Assembly: GCF_014639235.1 (NCBI RefSeq)
Contig: NZ_BMFU01000002.1
Location: 124,001-188,000, forward strand
DNA length: 64,000 nt
Direction: 5' to 3'
Source of the DNA: Paenibacillus silvae
Lineage (GTDB): Bacteria > Bacillota > Bacilli > Paenibacillales > Paenibacillaceae
Numbering within the stretch: position 1 is the first letter of the stretch; each line of letters starts with the position of its first letter. Shown piece by piece: positions 41,655 through 51,126 of the stretch. The position numbers and the translations under genes are program-made. The notes under the pieces are model-generated. The model worked only from the letters and a program-made list of their open reading frames with translations. It was not told where the DNA came from and searched no databases.

Positions 41655-41699
41655 AACAGGACGTGCCGATGTAGGATCGGTGCGTCCTGTTTTTTTTTT
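41655..41699 (+). terminator. Rho-independent terminator after the ABC-F gene
   Basis: AACAGGACGTGCCGAT pairs with ATCGGTGCGTCCTGTT, with a small internal mismatch, followed by ten T's. Confidence 0.9.
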
Positions 41700-41772
41700 G
41701 AAACCAGTTCTTTGGTTAGTTCGTTTAATAGATTACATCAAAATTAAAAAAGCATGCAGAGGAGGAAAAATG

Positions 41773-42300
41773 ATGACAACTGACCGTGTACGGAGTAAAG
41801 AAAGGAACCGATCACCTATTCTGAAAATAGCCATTGTGCTCGCATTATTAACCCCGGCCGTTCTGGTCTTGCCCGAAGTCCATTCGGCTACAGCGAGTCC
41901 CGTGAATAACGCGATGTCCGGTGCAAAAACGGCTCCGCCGCCGCTCGATTCTCGGGATCATTCCATTCAATCCAGAGCAGCCAACCCCGTACATATCTAT
42001 CAAGCAGAGAGTACCTTAACCCGTGGAGAGGGGCTGCAGGCTATCATAAAAACAACAACAATGACATACAAGAACATGAAGACTCTTTCCGCCCAATATC
42101 GCTTAGAGCGCTGGACAGGAACAGCGTGGGTAACCTACAAAGCAAGCTCCTCCTCTCAGACCCAAACGAGTGTACTATATGCAGGTTCAGATTGGGATGT
42201 CCTTGCCGGCTATTATTATCGCGTGGTTAGTACCCATACGGCTTATGATGGAAAGGTGACAGATCAGGTTACACGTACTTCAAACAGTATTTTATTTTAA
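41773..42300 (+). CDS. Small secreted protein of unknown function
   Basis: Two adjacent ATGs follow AGAGGAGG; the second (41773) is best spaced and gives 175 residues. A signal peptide is clear: basic RVRSKERNR, hydrophobic core ILKIAIVLALLTPAVLVL, and a likely cleavage after HSATA. The mature part (about residues 75-175) is beta-rich with YRLERWTGTAWVTYKASS and repeated aromatic-x-x-V stretches. It resembles small secreted Bacillales proteins of unknown function (possibly DUF6147; not certain). It converges with the anti-sigma gene with only 1 bp between stop codons. Confidence 0.65.
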   Translation: MTTDRVRSKERNRSPILKIAIVLALLTPAVLVLPEVHSATASPVNNAMSGAKTAPPPLDSRDHSIQSRAANPVHIYQAESTLTRGEGLQAIIKTTTMTYKNMKTLSAQYRLERWTGTAWVTYKASSSSQTQTSVLYAGSDWDVLAGYYYRVVSTHTAYDGKVTDQVTRTSNSILF

Positions 42301-42301
42301 T

Positions 42302-43249
42302 TTAATTCACTTTGGTGGGAGAGCTTTGCTCCAGAAAATCATTCGCAATCGCAATCATCTCTTCCCGGGTTATCGTTCCAAACAGACTCATACTGAGTGA
42401 TCCTGTCATCCACTGAATGGAATTGTAGGGTTCTCCGACATATACTAGTGCTTCACTACCATCGATGAGCTTCACAATTTCACTTTCACGCAGCGACGTT
42501 TTCTCAATAGACTGCCCGGGCATTACATATTCATAATCGAACATCATCAGTTCTTCGTCTTCCGTTTTGCCTGTGACGGTATAGCGGATTCTCATCCGGT
42601 CAGATTCGTAGTAATCGTCTTCATTCACCGGATTCTCTGTATCCAGCATTAGCATATATTTTATTTTGTCAAAGCGGGCAGGAAGGACGTTGGGTACGAT
42701 AAATTCTCCCATAAATCCGCCCCGAGCAACCTGTTCTGTCACCACAACAGGGCGAAACACATGTTTATCCAGCTCAAAGGCAGGGAACTGTCCTTCTTCC
42801 TCATGAATCGCGCTTAATTCCCTGTCGGGCGGTGGAGGTGTTTTGGCAGTAGAGGGGTCTGGAGCAAGCTGTACAGACTGATCTTCAACAATGATGGATT
42901 TCATGCCATTGCTCCAATTTTTAATAGATTGCACAATGGGGGATACGGCTTGTGTCCCGGAGGGCAGACTGAAGATAACAGCTCCAACCATCACGGAGGC
43001 AGCAACAATAGTTGACAATTTCAAGGTACGCATTCTCCGTTTCCGAGCGCCCAGTCTTTCGATCTCCTGCTGTACCTTTTGCCAGGATTGGTGCATGGAT
43101 TCGTTACGCGAGACAGAAGGGGCGGAGACAGCCTGCTGGAAAGCTTCATCAAAAGCCTGCTCAAAAGCCGCATCAAAATATTCGTCCTCCAGGCCTGAAT
43201 CCCATTGTTCTTCAAGCTTATTTTGCCTGCCTCTGTTCAACATTTCCAC
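42302..43249 (-). CDS. Anti-sigma factor with DUF4367-type extracytoplasmic domain
   Basis: The protein has 315 residues. Residues 1-75 are cytoplasmic and acidic; one membrane helix (about residues 78-95, STIVAASVMVGAVIFSL) follows a basic RKRRMRTLK; a Pro-rich linker (TAKTPPPPD) leads to an extracytoplasmic domain. Its start overlaps the end of the ECF sigma gene by 32 bp, the usual coupling for sigma/anti-sigma pairs. It probably holds the sigma factor at the membrane until an envelope signal arrives; the signal is unknown. Confidence 0.8.
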   Translation of the reverse strand: MEMLNRGRQNKLEEQWDSGLEDEYFDAAFEQAFDEAFQQAVSAPSVSRNESMHQSWQKVQQEIERLGARKRRMRTLKLSTIVAASVMVGAVIFSLPSGTQAVSPIVQSIKNWSNGMKSIIVEDQSVQLAPDPSTAKTPPPPDRELSAIHEEEGQFPAFELDKHVFRPVVVTEQVARGGFMGEFIVPNVLPARFDKIKYMLMLDTENPVNEDDYYESDRMRIRYTVTGKTEDEELMMFDYEYVMPGQSIEKTSLRESEIVKLIDGSEALVYVGEPYNSIQWMTGSLSMSLFGTITREEMIAIANDFLEQSSPTKVN

Positions 43250-43808
43250 CCCATTCCTTATGTAATTTCTTCTTGATACTACCTCTGGCCCGGAATAAAC
43301 GCTGCTTTACAATGTCTTCCGTAGTATTCAGCAATTCTGCAATCTCCCGATAAGAGAAACCTTCCTTCCAGCGAAGCTCCACCAGCACGCGGTATTCCGG
43401 CTTTAATTGTGAGAGATACATCTCGATGGATTCCTGCATCATCTGTGTCTCAACCATGCTTTCAACCGAAGCAGCGGTTTGATTCATCGTTTCTATATCT
43501 ATAAAAACACTATCCGTGTCCAGTTGGTTACGGTTATTTTTATTTTTTCTTAAATAATTAATTGCGGTATTCCGGGTAACGACCTTGAGCCAGGCTTTAA
43601 GTTTGACCTCGTCCTCAAAGAGAGGTTTGTTTTTAATAATCTTGATAAAAGCTTCCTGAATAATATCCTCTGCTGCTGCTCGTTCCTTGATGATATATAC
43701 GATCAGTCCATATACCATATTATAATATTCATAATACACTTCTTCCTGAAGTACAGGTCCTAATTGATGAAAATCTGAAGCAAGCAAAAGCTGGAGCCGA
43801 TTGGCCAT
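43218..43808 (-). CDS. ECF RNA polymerase sigma factor
   Basis: The start is ATG at 43808 (MANRLQ) behind AAAGGAGA; the ATG at 43829 overlaps that site. 196 residues. Region 2 contains YEYYNMVYGLIVYIIKERAA and AEDIIQEAFIKI; region 4 contains YRVLVELRWKEGFSYREIAE and the HTH NTTEDIVKQRLFRARGSIKK. It directs RNA polymerase to stress promoters and is paired with the overlapping anti-sigma gene. I saw no certain ECF consensus promoter upstream, though TGTAACGTTT (43877-43886, minus strand) could be a -35 element. Confidence 0.88.
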   Translation of the reverse strand: MANRLQLLLASDFHQLGPVLQEEVYYEYYNMVYGLIVYIIKERAAAEDIIQEAFIKIIKNKPLFEDEVKLKAWLKVVTRNTAINYLRKNKNNRNQLDTDSVFIDIETMNQTAASVESMVETQMMQESIEMYLSQLKPEYRVLVELRWKEGFSYREIAELLNTTEDIVKQRLFRARGSIKKKLHKEWGGNVEQRQAK

Positions 43809-43954
43809 GATGTTCTCCTTTCTGGTCAACAGTCCACAAACATTGGTATCATTACATTTTACAACAGATTATGGAAACGTTACAATGTCCGTTAGACCTG
43901 ATTCATGTCCTGAAAATAAGGAATTCTGGCCCTGTCTGAGGTTTGCTGAAAAAT

Positions 43955-44033
43955 AAAAAACAGACGTTCCTGCAAACCACCTACTTGAGGTTAAAGATCC
44001 TCTAGTCAATAAGTGGCTGCAAAATCGTCTGTT
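43955..44033 (-). terminator. Terminator of the M29 aminopeptidase genes
   Basis: On the minus strand AACAGACG pairs with CGTCTGTT at the ends of a long hairpin, followed by a U-tract (AAAAAA on the plus strand). Confidence 0.6.
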
Positions 44034-44070
44034 GGAGTGTGGCTGCCAAGCGGCTTGCTCACATCTGGAA

Positions 44071-45303
44071 TCAGAAAGCCCAATTTCCATTCAGGAAGAT
44101 GGCCTCACGCTCACCATTCGCTGTGATGCCGTAGATGTCTGTCTCGGGAGAGCCCATCATGAAATCAACATGTGTAATGCTGGCGTTCATGCCGCGGGCT
44201 GCAAGCTGCTCGGGAGACATCGTTTTGCCTCCTTCGATATTGGAAGCGTAAGAGCTGCCGATCGCCAGATGACAGGATGCGTTCTCATCATACAGCGTGG
44301 TGTAGTACAGAATGCCGCTTTCGGAGATGGGGGAGTGGAATGGCACCAGAGCAACCTCGCCCAGATAATGGGAGCCTTCATCCATGGAGATCAGACGCTC
44401 CAGCGTTTCCAGACCTTCCTCTGCATGAAAATCAACAATCCGTCCCTTCTCGAACGTAAGCGTAAAGCGATCAATGATGCTGCCGCCATAACTCAGCGGT
44501 TTGGTGCTGGTCACTTTGCCATTTACACCGAATTTCGCCGGAGCCGTGTATACTTCCTCGGTTGGAATATTGGCTACAAACGGAGTACCCTTCTCGTTTA
44601 CACTTCCTGCCTGAGCCCAAATATGACCTTCAGGAAGCTCCACCGTCAGATCGGTTCCTGGAGAGAGGTAATGCAGTGCTTTATATTTTTTGTTATTGAG
44701 CGCGACAGCCCGGGATTCCAGGTGCTCGATATGCTGGTCCCACGCAGCAATGGGATCTTCAACGTCAGCGCGCACAGCCGCAAATATCGCGTCCCACAGC
44801 TTGTTCATTTGCTCCTCTGCAGGCAGATCCGGGAACACTTTGGCGGCCCAGTCCGGTGAAGGGCAAGCGATGCCGGTCCAGCTCATTTTATCTGCCTGCA
44901 GGTACTGCCGATATGTACTCATCGCCTTACCAAAGGCACGCTGATGCGCCGATATTCTGGCAGGATCAATCCCCTTCAACAGGTCCGGGCTGGAGGATAG
45001 AATGGTCAGAAAAACGGCGTTGTTGGCCGCAAGCTCATCCATCTCGGCAGCGTGCCATTTGGGTGGTTCATTGAAGGATTCCTCAGGAGCGAGCTCGAAC
45101 CTAAGGCGGTTAACGGTTTCGTCGGAATACTTCACAATGACTTGCTTTGCTCCGGCTTCATACCCTTTGCGCACGAGCAGCTGCACGAGCGGGGCCGCGT
45201 CAATCATGGCATTGATAACAAATACCTGGCCTGGCTGCACGTTTGCTCCAACTTTGACCGCCAGTTCGGCATAATTCTCCAGCTTCTGTTCAAAAGTTAA
45301 CAT
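44071..45303 (-). CDS. M29 family aminopeptidase (AmpS-like), copy 1
   Basis: The protein has 410 residues and no signal peptide. M29 landmarks are present: ELPEGHIW, NIPTEEVYTAP (first metal-ligand Glu), SMDEGSHYLGEVALVP (second Glu), LYDENASCHLAIGSSYA (His) and ITHVDFMMGSPETDI (His and Asp). M29 enzymes are cytoplasmic metallo-aminopeptidases with broad specificity that act in peptide turnover. It lies 86 bp downstream of a close paralogue on the same strand. Confidence 0.9.
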   Translation of the reverse strand: MLTFEQKLENYAELAVKVGANVQPGQVFVINAMIDAAPLVQLLVRKGYEAGAKQVIVKYSDETVNRLRFELAPEESFNEPPKWHAAEMDELAANNAVFLTILSSSPDLLKGIDPARISAHQRAFGKAMSTYRQYLQADKMSWTGIACPSPDWAAKVFPDLPAEEQMNKLWDAIFAAVRADVEDPIAAWDQHIEHLESRAVALNNKKYKALHYLSPGTDLTVELPEGHIWAQAGSVNEKGTPFVANIPTEEVYTAPAKFGVNGKVTSTKPLSYGGSIIDRFTLTFEKGRIVDFHAEEGLETLERLISMDEGSHYLGEVALVPFHSPISESGILYYTTLYDENASCHLAIGSSYASNIEGGKTMSPEQLAARGMNASITHVDFMMGSPETDIYGITANGEREAIFLNGNWAF

Positions 45304-45351
45304 GAAAATCCCTCCATCATTTTCAAGGTAGATTATCTGGACATAGGAAAA

Positions 45352-45376
45352 GAGAGGAGATGCCTCCTCTCTCTAT
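45352..45376 (-). terminator. Hairpin between the two M29 genes
   Basis: AGAGAGGAG and CTCCTCTCT form a perfect 9-bp stem with U-rich flank on the minus strand. It may partially end the upstream copy's transcript or stabilise it. Confidence 0.5.
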
Positions 45377-45389
45377 AGACTAAGGCTGA

Positions 45390-46622
45390 TTAGAAGGCCC
45401 AGTTTCCATTCACGAAGATAGGCTCTTCCGCACCTTCAGCGGTTACACCGTTGATGTTCATCTCGCCAGAACCAATCATGAAATCGACATGTGTCAGACT
45501 GGAGTTCATACCACGTTCAAGCAGCTCTTCCTTGGACATCGTTTTACCGCCCTCCAGACAGAAAGCATAGGCGTTACCAATGGCCAGGTGATTGGATGCA
45601 TTTTCATCAAACAAGGTATTGTAGAACAAAATGTTGGTGTCCGAAATCGGGGATTTATGCGGAACCAGAGCAACCTCGCCAAGGTAGTGTGCGCCTTCAT
45701 CCATTTCGACCAAGTTTTTCAGTGCGTCCAGACCTTGCTCAGCCGTATAATCGACAATACGTCCTTCCTTGAAGGTAAGGGAGAAGCCATCAATCAGGTT
45801 GCCACCGTAGCTCAGCGGCTTGGTGCTGCGAACCGTACCGTTTACACCCGTTTTCAGCGGAGCCGTAAAGACTTCCTCTGTCGGCATGTTAGCAATGAAC
45901 ACATGACCTTGCTCGTTCACACTGCCGCCAGATACCCAGATATGGCCTTCCGGAAGCTCAATGGTCAGGTCTGTACCCGGAGCGGTGTAGTGAAGCTTTT
46001 TGTATTTTTTGCTGTTCAGCAGATCGGCGCGGGAATCGAGGTTGTGCAGATGAGTTTTCCATTCAGCGACAGCATCCTGTTCACCAATGCGTACGGTTTT
46101 GAAAATAACGTCCCACAGGCGATCCACTTGCTGCGCTTCGGGCAGATCCGGGAATACTTTAGCAGCCCATTCAGGGGATGGAACAGCCACAATGGACCAG
46201 CTGAACTTGTCAGCCATCTGATAAGCGCGATATTTCTCCAGCGCTTTGCCGCGCACTTTCTGACTGGTCACGATGCGCTCTTGAGCAACACCGTTGAGCA
46301 GGTCAGGATTTTCAGCAATGACGTGCAGAATGGCTGCACCTTCTTCAACGAGCTCTGTCATTTCACCCGCAAACCATTTCGGCTCAATAGAGAATGCTTC
46401 ATCCGGAGCCAGATCATAATGAAGACGTGTAACGGTCTCATCGCTCCAGTTGACTTTGACGAGCTTGGCACCCGTGTTATATGCGGCTTTGACAATGAGT
46501 CGTACAAAATGTGCTGCTGTAATCGGCGCGTTCACCACAAGGGTCTGTCCAGGGTGAACATTGACCCCGACCTTGACAGCCAGTTCAGCATATTGCTGCA
46601 ATTTCGATTCAAAATTGTTCAT
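45390..46622 (-). CDS. M29 family aminopeptidase (AmpS-like), copy 2
   Basis: The protein has 410 residues, the same length as copy 1, and collinear with it throughout (LPEGHIW, NMPTEEVFTAP, EMDEGAHYLGEVALVP, LFDENASNHLAIGNAY, LTHVDFMIGSGEMNI). All metal ligands are kept in both copies. The ribosome site (GGAGGAAAAAATAGC on the minus strand) is strong. The tandem arrangement shows a gene duplication followed by divergence; the two may differ in peptide preference. Confidence 0.9.
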   Translation of the reverse strand: MNNFESKLQQYAELAVKVGVNVHPGQTLVVNAPITAAHFVRLIVKAAYNTGAKLVKVNWSDETVTRLHYDLAPDEAFSIEPKWFAGEMTELVEEGAAILHVIAENPDLLNGVAQERIVTSQKVRGKALEKYRAYQMADKFSWSIVAVPSPEWAAKVFPDLPEAQQVDRLWDVIFKTVRIGEQDAVAEWKTHLHNLDSRADLLNSKKYKKLHYTAPGTDLTIELPEGHIWVSGGSVNEQGHVFIANMPTEEVFTAPLKTGVNGTVRSTKPLSYGGNLIDGFSLTFKEGRIVDYTAEQGLDALKNLVEMDEGAHYLGEVALVPHKSPISDTNILFYNTLFDENASNHLAIGNAYAFCLEGGKTMSKEELLERGMNSSLTHVDFMIGSGEMNINGVTAEGAEEPIFVNGNWAF

Positions 46623-46884
46623 GCTATTTTTTCCTCCAATGTGATATGAATATCGTAGCTGGCGGGCTTTTCAAAGTCCTCATTACCATAGTGTAAGGAG
46701 TCATTAAGGTCCTTCATTGAATAATGTATACGTTGCTACGATATATATTGTACAATTAACCAATAATAATTACCAAACAGCTTTGCCAGAAAGTTGGAGA
46801 AAAGTTGTAAATTCAAAGATTTCCCCGAATGCTTTACATGAGTGAGGCAGGGAATCGCTTCAAACGAGAGAGTAAAAGGAGAGT

Positions 46885-47157
46885 ATGAGAGTGAGTATTG
46901 AAATTATTCGTGCTGCAATGCGCCGTGAGGACGAAAAAAGCTTTGTAGGGAATACTGTGTTCAAAACAGAAGGTGACAAGTCCGTATACGAAATTACGTT
47001 TATGAGCAAGAACGGCAAGGATTGGGACTACAGCCTGCACTTTACGGAGCAATCCGGTGATGAGGACGAGCTGCTGAAAATGGACGAGCTGCTTGAAAAT
47101 GACGATGATCTGTTCAATCAATTGCTGGATGCAGCTCTGGATGCATACCCGGCTTAA
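46885..47157 (+). CDS. Small acidic conserved protein of unknown function
   Basis: The protein has 90 residues from ATG 46885; the AAAGGAG site is only 3 nt away, so GTG at 46891 (MSIEIIRAAM) may be the true start. The C-terminal half is strongly acidic (DEDELLKMDELLENDDDL). No signal peptide, membrane helix or known motif is seen. The gene stands alone, with a CCCGGC/GCCGGG hairpin overlapping its stop and a second terminator at 47216-47246. Confidence 0.6.
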   Translation: MRVSIEIIRAAMRREDEKSFVGNTVFKTEGDKSVYEITFMSKNGKDWDYSLHFTEQSGDEDELLKMDELLENDDDLFNQLLDAALDAYPA

Positions 47158-47215
47158 TAGGCCGGGCATGTTCTTGTTCTATTGTCCGATCTGCATGACT
47201 ATACTAGACGGTGTA

Positions 47216-47246
47216 CGCCTTAACAGGGCATGCGCCGTCTATTTTA
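47216..47246 (+). terminator. Rho-independent terminator
   Basis: AGACGGTGTACGC pairs with GCATGCGCCGTCT with G-U pairs and is followed by ATTTTATT. Confidence 0.65.
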
Positions 47247-47335
47247 TTCTGATTGCGAATAGATGTGCCGGAACAGGGAAATCTACGAGATGAACATAAG
47301 ACAGAGACAATTCGCCTGATGGGAGGTAACCGTGA

Positions 47336-48145
47336 ATGGCATTTGACAATCTGATGACATCTGGAATGACCGGATTTGAGGAAGTGGCTTCTGATATTCT
47401 GAGTTTACGTACCCTTTTTGTGAATGTCGTGTTCATTGGAGAACCGGGAAGCAGGAGTTGGGTGCTTGTAGACACAGGCATGCCCAATTACACGGAACAC
47501 ATTGTTCATGTGGCATCCGAACGTTTCCAGCGCCCGCCATCGGCTATTATTTTAACGCATGGTCACTTTGATCATGTGGGGACTGTGGTTGAGCTGGAGC
47601 AGTTCTGGGGAGTTCCTGTATATGCGCACCCCTTGGAAATTCCGTATCTGACAGGTTTGAAAGATTACCCCCCGGCAGATCCCTCCGTTGGAGGAGGATT
47701 GATGGCGAGGTTATCTTTCACGTATCCGAACGAAGCGATTAATCTGGATGATCGAGTGTTAAGTTTGCCTTCGGATCACTCTGTACCTGGCCTGAGTGGC
47801 TGGCGCTGGGTGCATACGCCTGGTCATACCCCCGGGCATGTGTCTTTATTCCGCGAATCGGATCGCATGCTGATTGCTGGCGATGCCATCGTTACAGTGA
47901 AGCAGGAATCTCTCTGGAGTGTTCTGCTTCAGGACAAACAGCTGCACGGCCCGCCTGCTTATTTTACGACCGATTGGAATGCGGCGCATCAATCTGTTCA
48001 CCATATCAGGCAGCTGGAGCCGAGTGTGGCCGTAACCGGACATGGGCATAAGTTAAGCGGGGAGATGCTGTATACATCGCTCCGTCAGCTGGATGACAAT
48101 TTTGAAGAGGATACGGTGCCGAAGCATGGCAAGTATGTGGATTAA
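47336..48145 (+). CDS. Metallo-beta-lactamase fold hydrolase
   Basis: The protein has 269 residues behind GGGAGGT. It has the full MBL metal site: HGHFDHVG (HxHxDH), HTPGHTPGHVSL, the bridging Asp in IAGDAI and the last His in VTGHGHKL. No signal peptide is seen, so it is cytoplasmic and closer to glyoxalase II-like/lactonase-like hydrolases than to secreted beta-lactamases. The substrate is unknown. It is a single gene followed by a terminator. Confidence 0.87.
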   Translation: MAFDNLMTSGMTGFEEVASDILSLRTLFVNVVFIGEPGSRSWVLVDTGMPNYTEHIVHVASERFQRPPSAIILTHGHFDHVGTVVELEQFWGVPVYAHPLEIPYLTGLKDYPPADPSVGGGLMARLSFTYPNEAINLDDRVLSLPSDHSVPGLSGWRWVHTPGHTPGHVSLFRESDRMLIAGDAIVTVKQESLWSVLLQDKQLHGPPAYFTTDWNAAHQSVHHIRQLEPSVAVTGHGHKLSGEMLYTSLRQLDDNFEEDTVPKHGKYVD

Positions 48146-48187
48146 TATGTCATTGCTCGGCTTAGGCGGTAGAGCGGGCAGCAGGCC

Positions 48188-48219
48188 AAGACAGCGCGGA
48201 ATGAGCAGCTGTCTTTTTT
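48188..48219 (+). terminator. Rho-independent terminator after the MBL gene
   Basis: AAGACAGC and GCTGTCTT pair around a 12-nt loop, followed by TTTTG. Confidence 0.65.
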
Positions 48220-48372
48220 GTTTTGCAAGCGGTTGAGATGAATTGATATCCATTTTGTCCATTGTTCAGGAATGTTTAATTTGTTCTCGATCTCAGATTG
48301 TTATTTTAGGTGCAGTCATGATATAGTCGAGCCGTATCATATAACCTTAGTATGCAGGAGGTACATATAACG

Positions 48373-49383
48373 ATGACACAACAGAATACAGCATTTGAAG
48401 AACAATTCGGAGGCATTCCGGCGGTGTGGCTGCGATTTGGTGCATTTGAAGCGGCGGTCATTCCTAGTATTGGGGCCAACCTGGTTGCGTTCCGGGATAC
48501 AGAAAAGGGATATCGCTATCTGCGCGAGCCGAATCAGGACGATATGAAGGAGTTTTTGGCGGCTCCTGCCGTGTACGGTATTCCGATTCTATCCCCGCCA
48601 AACCGTTATGAGGATGGTCGCTTCCCGTGGAATGGCAAAGTCTATCAGCTGCCGATTAATGAACCTGCTACCGGCAACCATCTGCACGGATTTTTGCATG
48701 ATGTGGAGTGGAAGCTGGAGGGATATGGCTCCAATGATCAGGAGAGTTATGTCACGCTAAGCCAAAGCATCGGGGAAGGACATACATTTTACAAATATTT
48801 GCCGTTCACCTTCACTGTAACGCTTCGTTATTCCTTGAGCAGTCAGGGTCTGCAGCAGCAGTTGATTGTGAACAATACGGGTACCGAGTACATGCCGAAT
48901 CTGTTTGCATTTCATACTGCGATTAAAGTGCCTTTTGCCCCGGACAGTCAGTCTTCGGATTATACGGCCAAAGTGACGATCGGTCAGCGTCGTGAATTAA
49001 ATGAACGCTCTCTGCCGACAGGACAATTTCAACCGCTTACACCAGAAGAAGAGCAGCTGAAGGCGAACGGAGTAAGTCCGTTTTTTGCAGCAATGGACAA
49101 TCACTACACAGCGGAGCCGCAAAATGGCCGTAACTACATGGAGCTAACAGATCACCGCACGGGGGACAAGCTGGTTTACGATGTGGGCACATCCTATAAA
49201 CACTGGATGATCTGGAACAATAACGCTTGTCATGAGTTTTTCTGCCCTGAGCCGCAGATGAATCTGGTTAATGCACCAAACGTAGAAGGTGTTTCTGCGG
49301 AAGAGATCGGTCTTGTTGGCCTGCAGCCGGGGCAACTGTTCGAGCAGACAAGCCGTTTGTATCCGATAGCTGCTCGGAAATAG
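48373..49383 (+). CDS. Aldose 1-epimerase family protein
   Basis: The ATG at 48373 follows AGGAGGT with correct spacing; the ATG at 48352 would put that site inside the gene. 336 residues. The galactose mutarotase-like fold is suggested by AAVIPSIGANLVAFRD near the N-terminus, GIPILSPPNRYEDGRF, NHLHGFLHDVEW (catalytic His region) and LFAFHTAIKVPF. It interconverts sugar anomers; the exact sugar is unknown. The upstream TTGTTA-N18-TATAGT (48298-48327) may be its promoter. Confidence 0.82.
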   Translation: MTQQNTAFEEQFGGIPAVWLRFGAFEAAVIPSIGANLVAFRDTEKGYRYLREPNQDDMKEFLAAPAVYGIPILSPPNRYEDGRFPWNGKVYQLPINEPATGNHLHGFLHDVEWKLEGYGSNDQESYVTLSQSIGEGHTFYKYLPFTFTVTLRYSLSSQGLQQQLIVNNTGTEYMPNLFAFHTAIKVPFAPDSQSSDYTAKVTIGQRRELNERSLPTGQFQPLTPEEEQLKANGVSPFFAAMDNHYTAEPQNGRNYMELTDHRTGDKLVYDVGTSYKHWMIWNNNACHEFFCPEPQMNLVNAPNVEGVSAEEIGLVGLQPGQLFEQTSRLYPIAARK

Positions 49384-49560
49384 TTTTCATTGTTCTTCAA
49401 TCGTTTCACAGGCTAAGCGGGCTGAAGGTTCAATTCGTTTTGCGCTACGCTTACAATTTTGTCGAAAAGGTGAAAACCTGCTCGTAAATCATGTATAATA
49501 TGACGAGATACACAAGCTTTGTAGAGACCCAGACCAACTTTTTTGGAGGAGGACAAGCAA

Positions 49561-50949
49561 GTGGAATACCGCATTGAGAGAGATACGTTAGGCGAAATGA
49601 AAGTACCAGCCGACAGGCTGTGGGGCGCTCAAACGCAGCGCAGTAAGGAGAATTTTCCGATCGGGCGCGAGCATATGCCAATGGAAGTCGTGCGCGCTCT
49701 TGCTATTTTGAAAAAAAGTGCTGCGGCCAGCAACCATAAATTAGGCAAGTTATCAGCGGCAAAGGCAGACGCTATTGCTTATGCGGCAGACGAGATTATT
49801 GCAGGGCGCATCGACGATCATTTCCCGCTCGTTGTATGGCAGACGGGCAGTGGAACACAGTCTAACATGAATGTGAATGAAGTCATTGCAAACCTCGGTA
49901 ATCAGCTGCTGGAACAGAAGGGAAGCGACGAGCGTCTTCACCCGAATGATGATGTAAACATGTCGCAGAGCTCTAACGATACGTTCCCGACAGCGCTCCA
50001 CGTAGCGGGTGTTCTGGCTGTGGAGGATCAGCTTCTCCCGGCGATTGCAGTATTGAAAGCGACCTTTGCAGAAAAAGTGGAAGCGTTTAAGGATATCATC
50101 AAAATTGGACGTACACACCTTCAGGATGCGACACCGATTACGCTGGGTCAAGAGATCAGCGGCTGGGAAGCGATGCTGGGCAAAAGTGAGCGCATGATTC
50201 GTGAAAGCGTTCAATATATGAAGGAACTTGCGATTGGCGGAACTGCTGTCGGAACCGGAATTAATGCACATCCCGAATTCGGTGATCTCACAGCCAAAGA
50301 GATTGGCAAACATACAGGTAAAGATTTTGTATCCGCGCCCAACAAATTCCATGCACTGACAAGCCATGATGAAGTGGTGTACGCTCATGGTGCAGTCAAA
50401 GCACTTGCAGCCGATATGATGAAGATTGCCAACGACGTACGCTGGCTCGCAAGTGGACCGCGCAGTGGTCTTGGCGAGATTCGTATTCCAGAGAATGAGC
50501 CAGGCAGCTCCATTATGCCGGGGAAAGTGAATCCTACACAGAGCGAAGCGATTACAATGGTAGTGACGCAGGTAATGGGTAACGATGCAGCAATCGGATT
50601 TGCGGCAAGCCAGGGTAATTTTGAACTGAACGTGTTCAAGCCAGTTATCATTTATAATTTCCTGCAATCTGTACAGCTGCTTGCTGATTCGATCGTTGCG
50701 TTTAATGACAAATGCGCGGTAGGTATTGAGCCAAACCTGGATCAGATCAAGCATAACCTGGATAACTCACTCATGCTCGTTACGGCTCTGAATCCGTACA
50801 TCGGTTACGAGAATGCAGCCAAAATCGCCAAGCTGGCGCATAAGGAAGGGTTATCTCTGAAGGCAGCTGCGTTACAAACGGGACTGCTTACAGAAGAGCA
50901 ATTTGATCAATATGTAGACCCAGCCAAAATGATTGCACCAAAAGCCTGA
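49561..50949 (+). CDS. fumC: Class II fumarate hydratase
   Basis: The start is GTG 49561 behind GGAGGAGG, giving 462 residues. It carries the fumarase/aspartase signature GSSIMPGKVNPTQSE with the catalytic Ser loop, plus GSGTQSNMNVNEV, HPNDDVNMSQSSNDTFPTA and GRTHLQDATPITLG. These fix it as a class II (iron-free) fumarase of the TCA cycle that hydrates fumarate to L-malate; aspartase has a different substrate loop. It is monocistronic and followed by a terminator. Confidence 0.95.
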   Translation: MEYRIERDTLGEMKVPADRLWGAQTQRSKENFPIGREHMPMEVVRALAILKKSAAASNHKLGKLSAAKADAIAYAADEIIAGRIDDHFPLVVWQTGSGTQSNMNVNEVIANLGNQLLEQKGSDERLHPNDDVNMSQSSNDTFPTALHVAGVLAVEDQLLPAIAVLKATFAEKVEAFKDIIKIGRTHLQDATPITLGQEISGWEAMLGKSERMIRESVQYMKELAIGGTAVGTGINAHPEFGDLTAKEIGKHTGKDFVSAPNKFHALTSHDEVVYAHGAVKALAADMMKIANDVRWLASGPRSGLGEIRIPENEPGSSIMPGKVNPTQSEAITMVVTQVMGNDAAIGFAASQGNFELNVFKPVIIYNFLQSVQLLADSIVAFNDKCAVGIEPNLDQIKHNLDNSLMLVTALNPYIGYENAAKIAKLAHKEGLSLKAAALQTGLLTEEQFDQYVDPAKMIAPKA

Positions 50950-50987
50950 TTTTTTCATAAGAATCCACCAACATATCATTCCAAAGT

Positions 50988-51016
50988 ACGACCTGCGAAA
51001 GTAGGTCGTTTTTCTT
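50988..51016 (+). terminator. Rho-independent terminator after fumC
   Basis: ACGACCTGC-GAAA-GTAGGTCGT stem-loop with one internal G-U pair, followed by TTTTC. Confidence 0.8.
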
Positions 51017-51037
51017 ATGCCATCGTAATATTTATGC

Positions 51038-51066
51038 TTGTCAGATGGTATCCACGCATATAAAAT
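51038..51066 (+). promoter_or_regulatory. Promoter of the hybrid histidine kinase gene
   Basis: TTGTCA (51038-51043), a 17-nt spacer and TAAAAT (51061-51066). Confidence 0.6.
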
Positions 51067-51126
51067 ACTTATGCAACTGAATTCATGTACTGATACAGCA
51101 CTCGTCTAAATTTGGAGGGTTACGCG

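Noticed and set aside
45489..46649. Long plus-strand ORF opposite the second M29 gene
   Set aside because: It mirrors the conserved aminopeptidase frame and lacks a ribosome site.
49753..50754. Long minus-strand ORF opposite fumC
   Set aside because: It is a shadow of the clearly conserved fumarase frame and has no recognisable motif.
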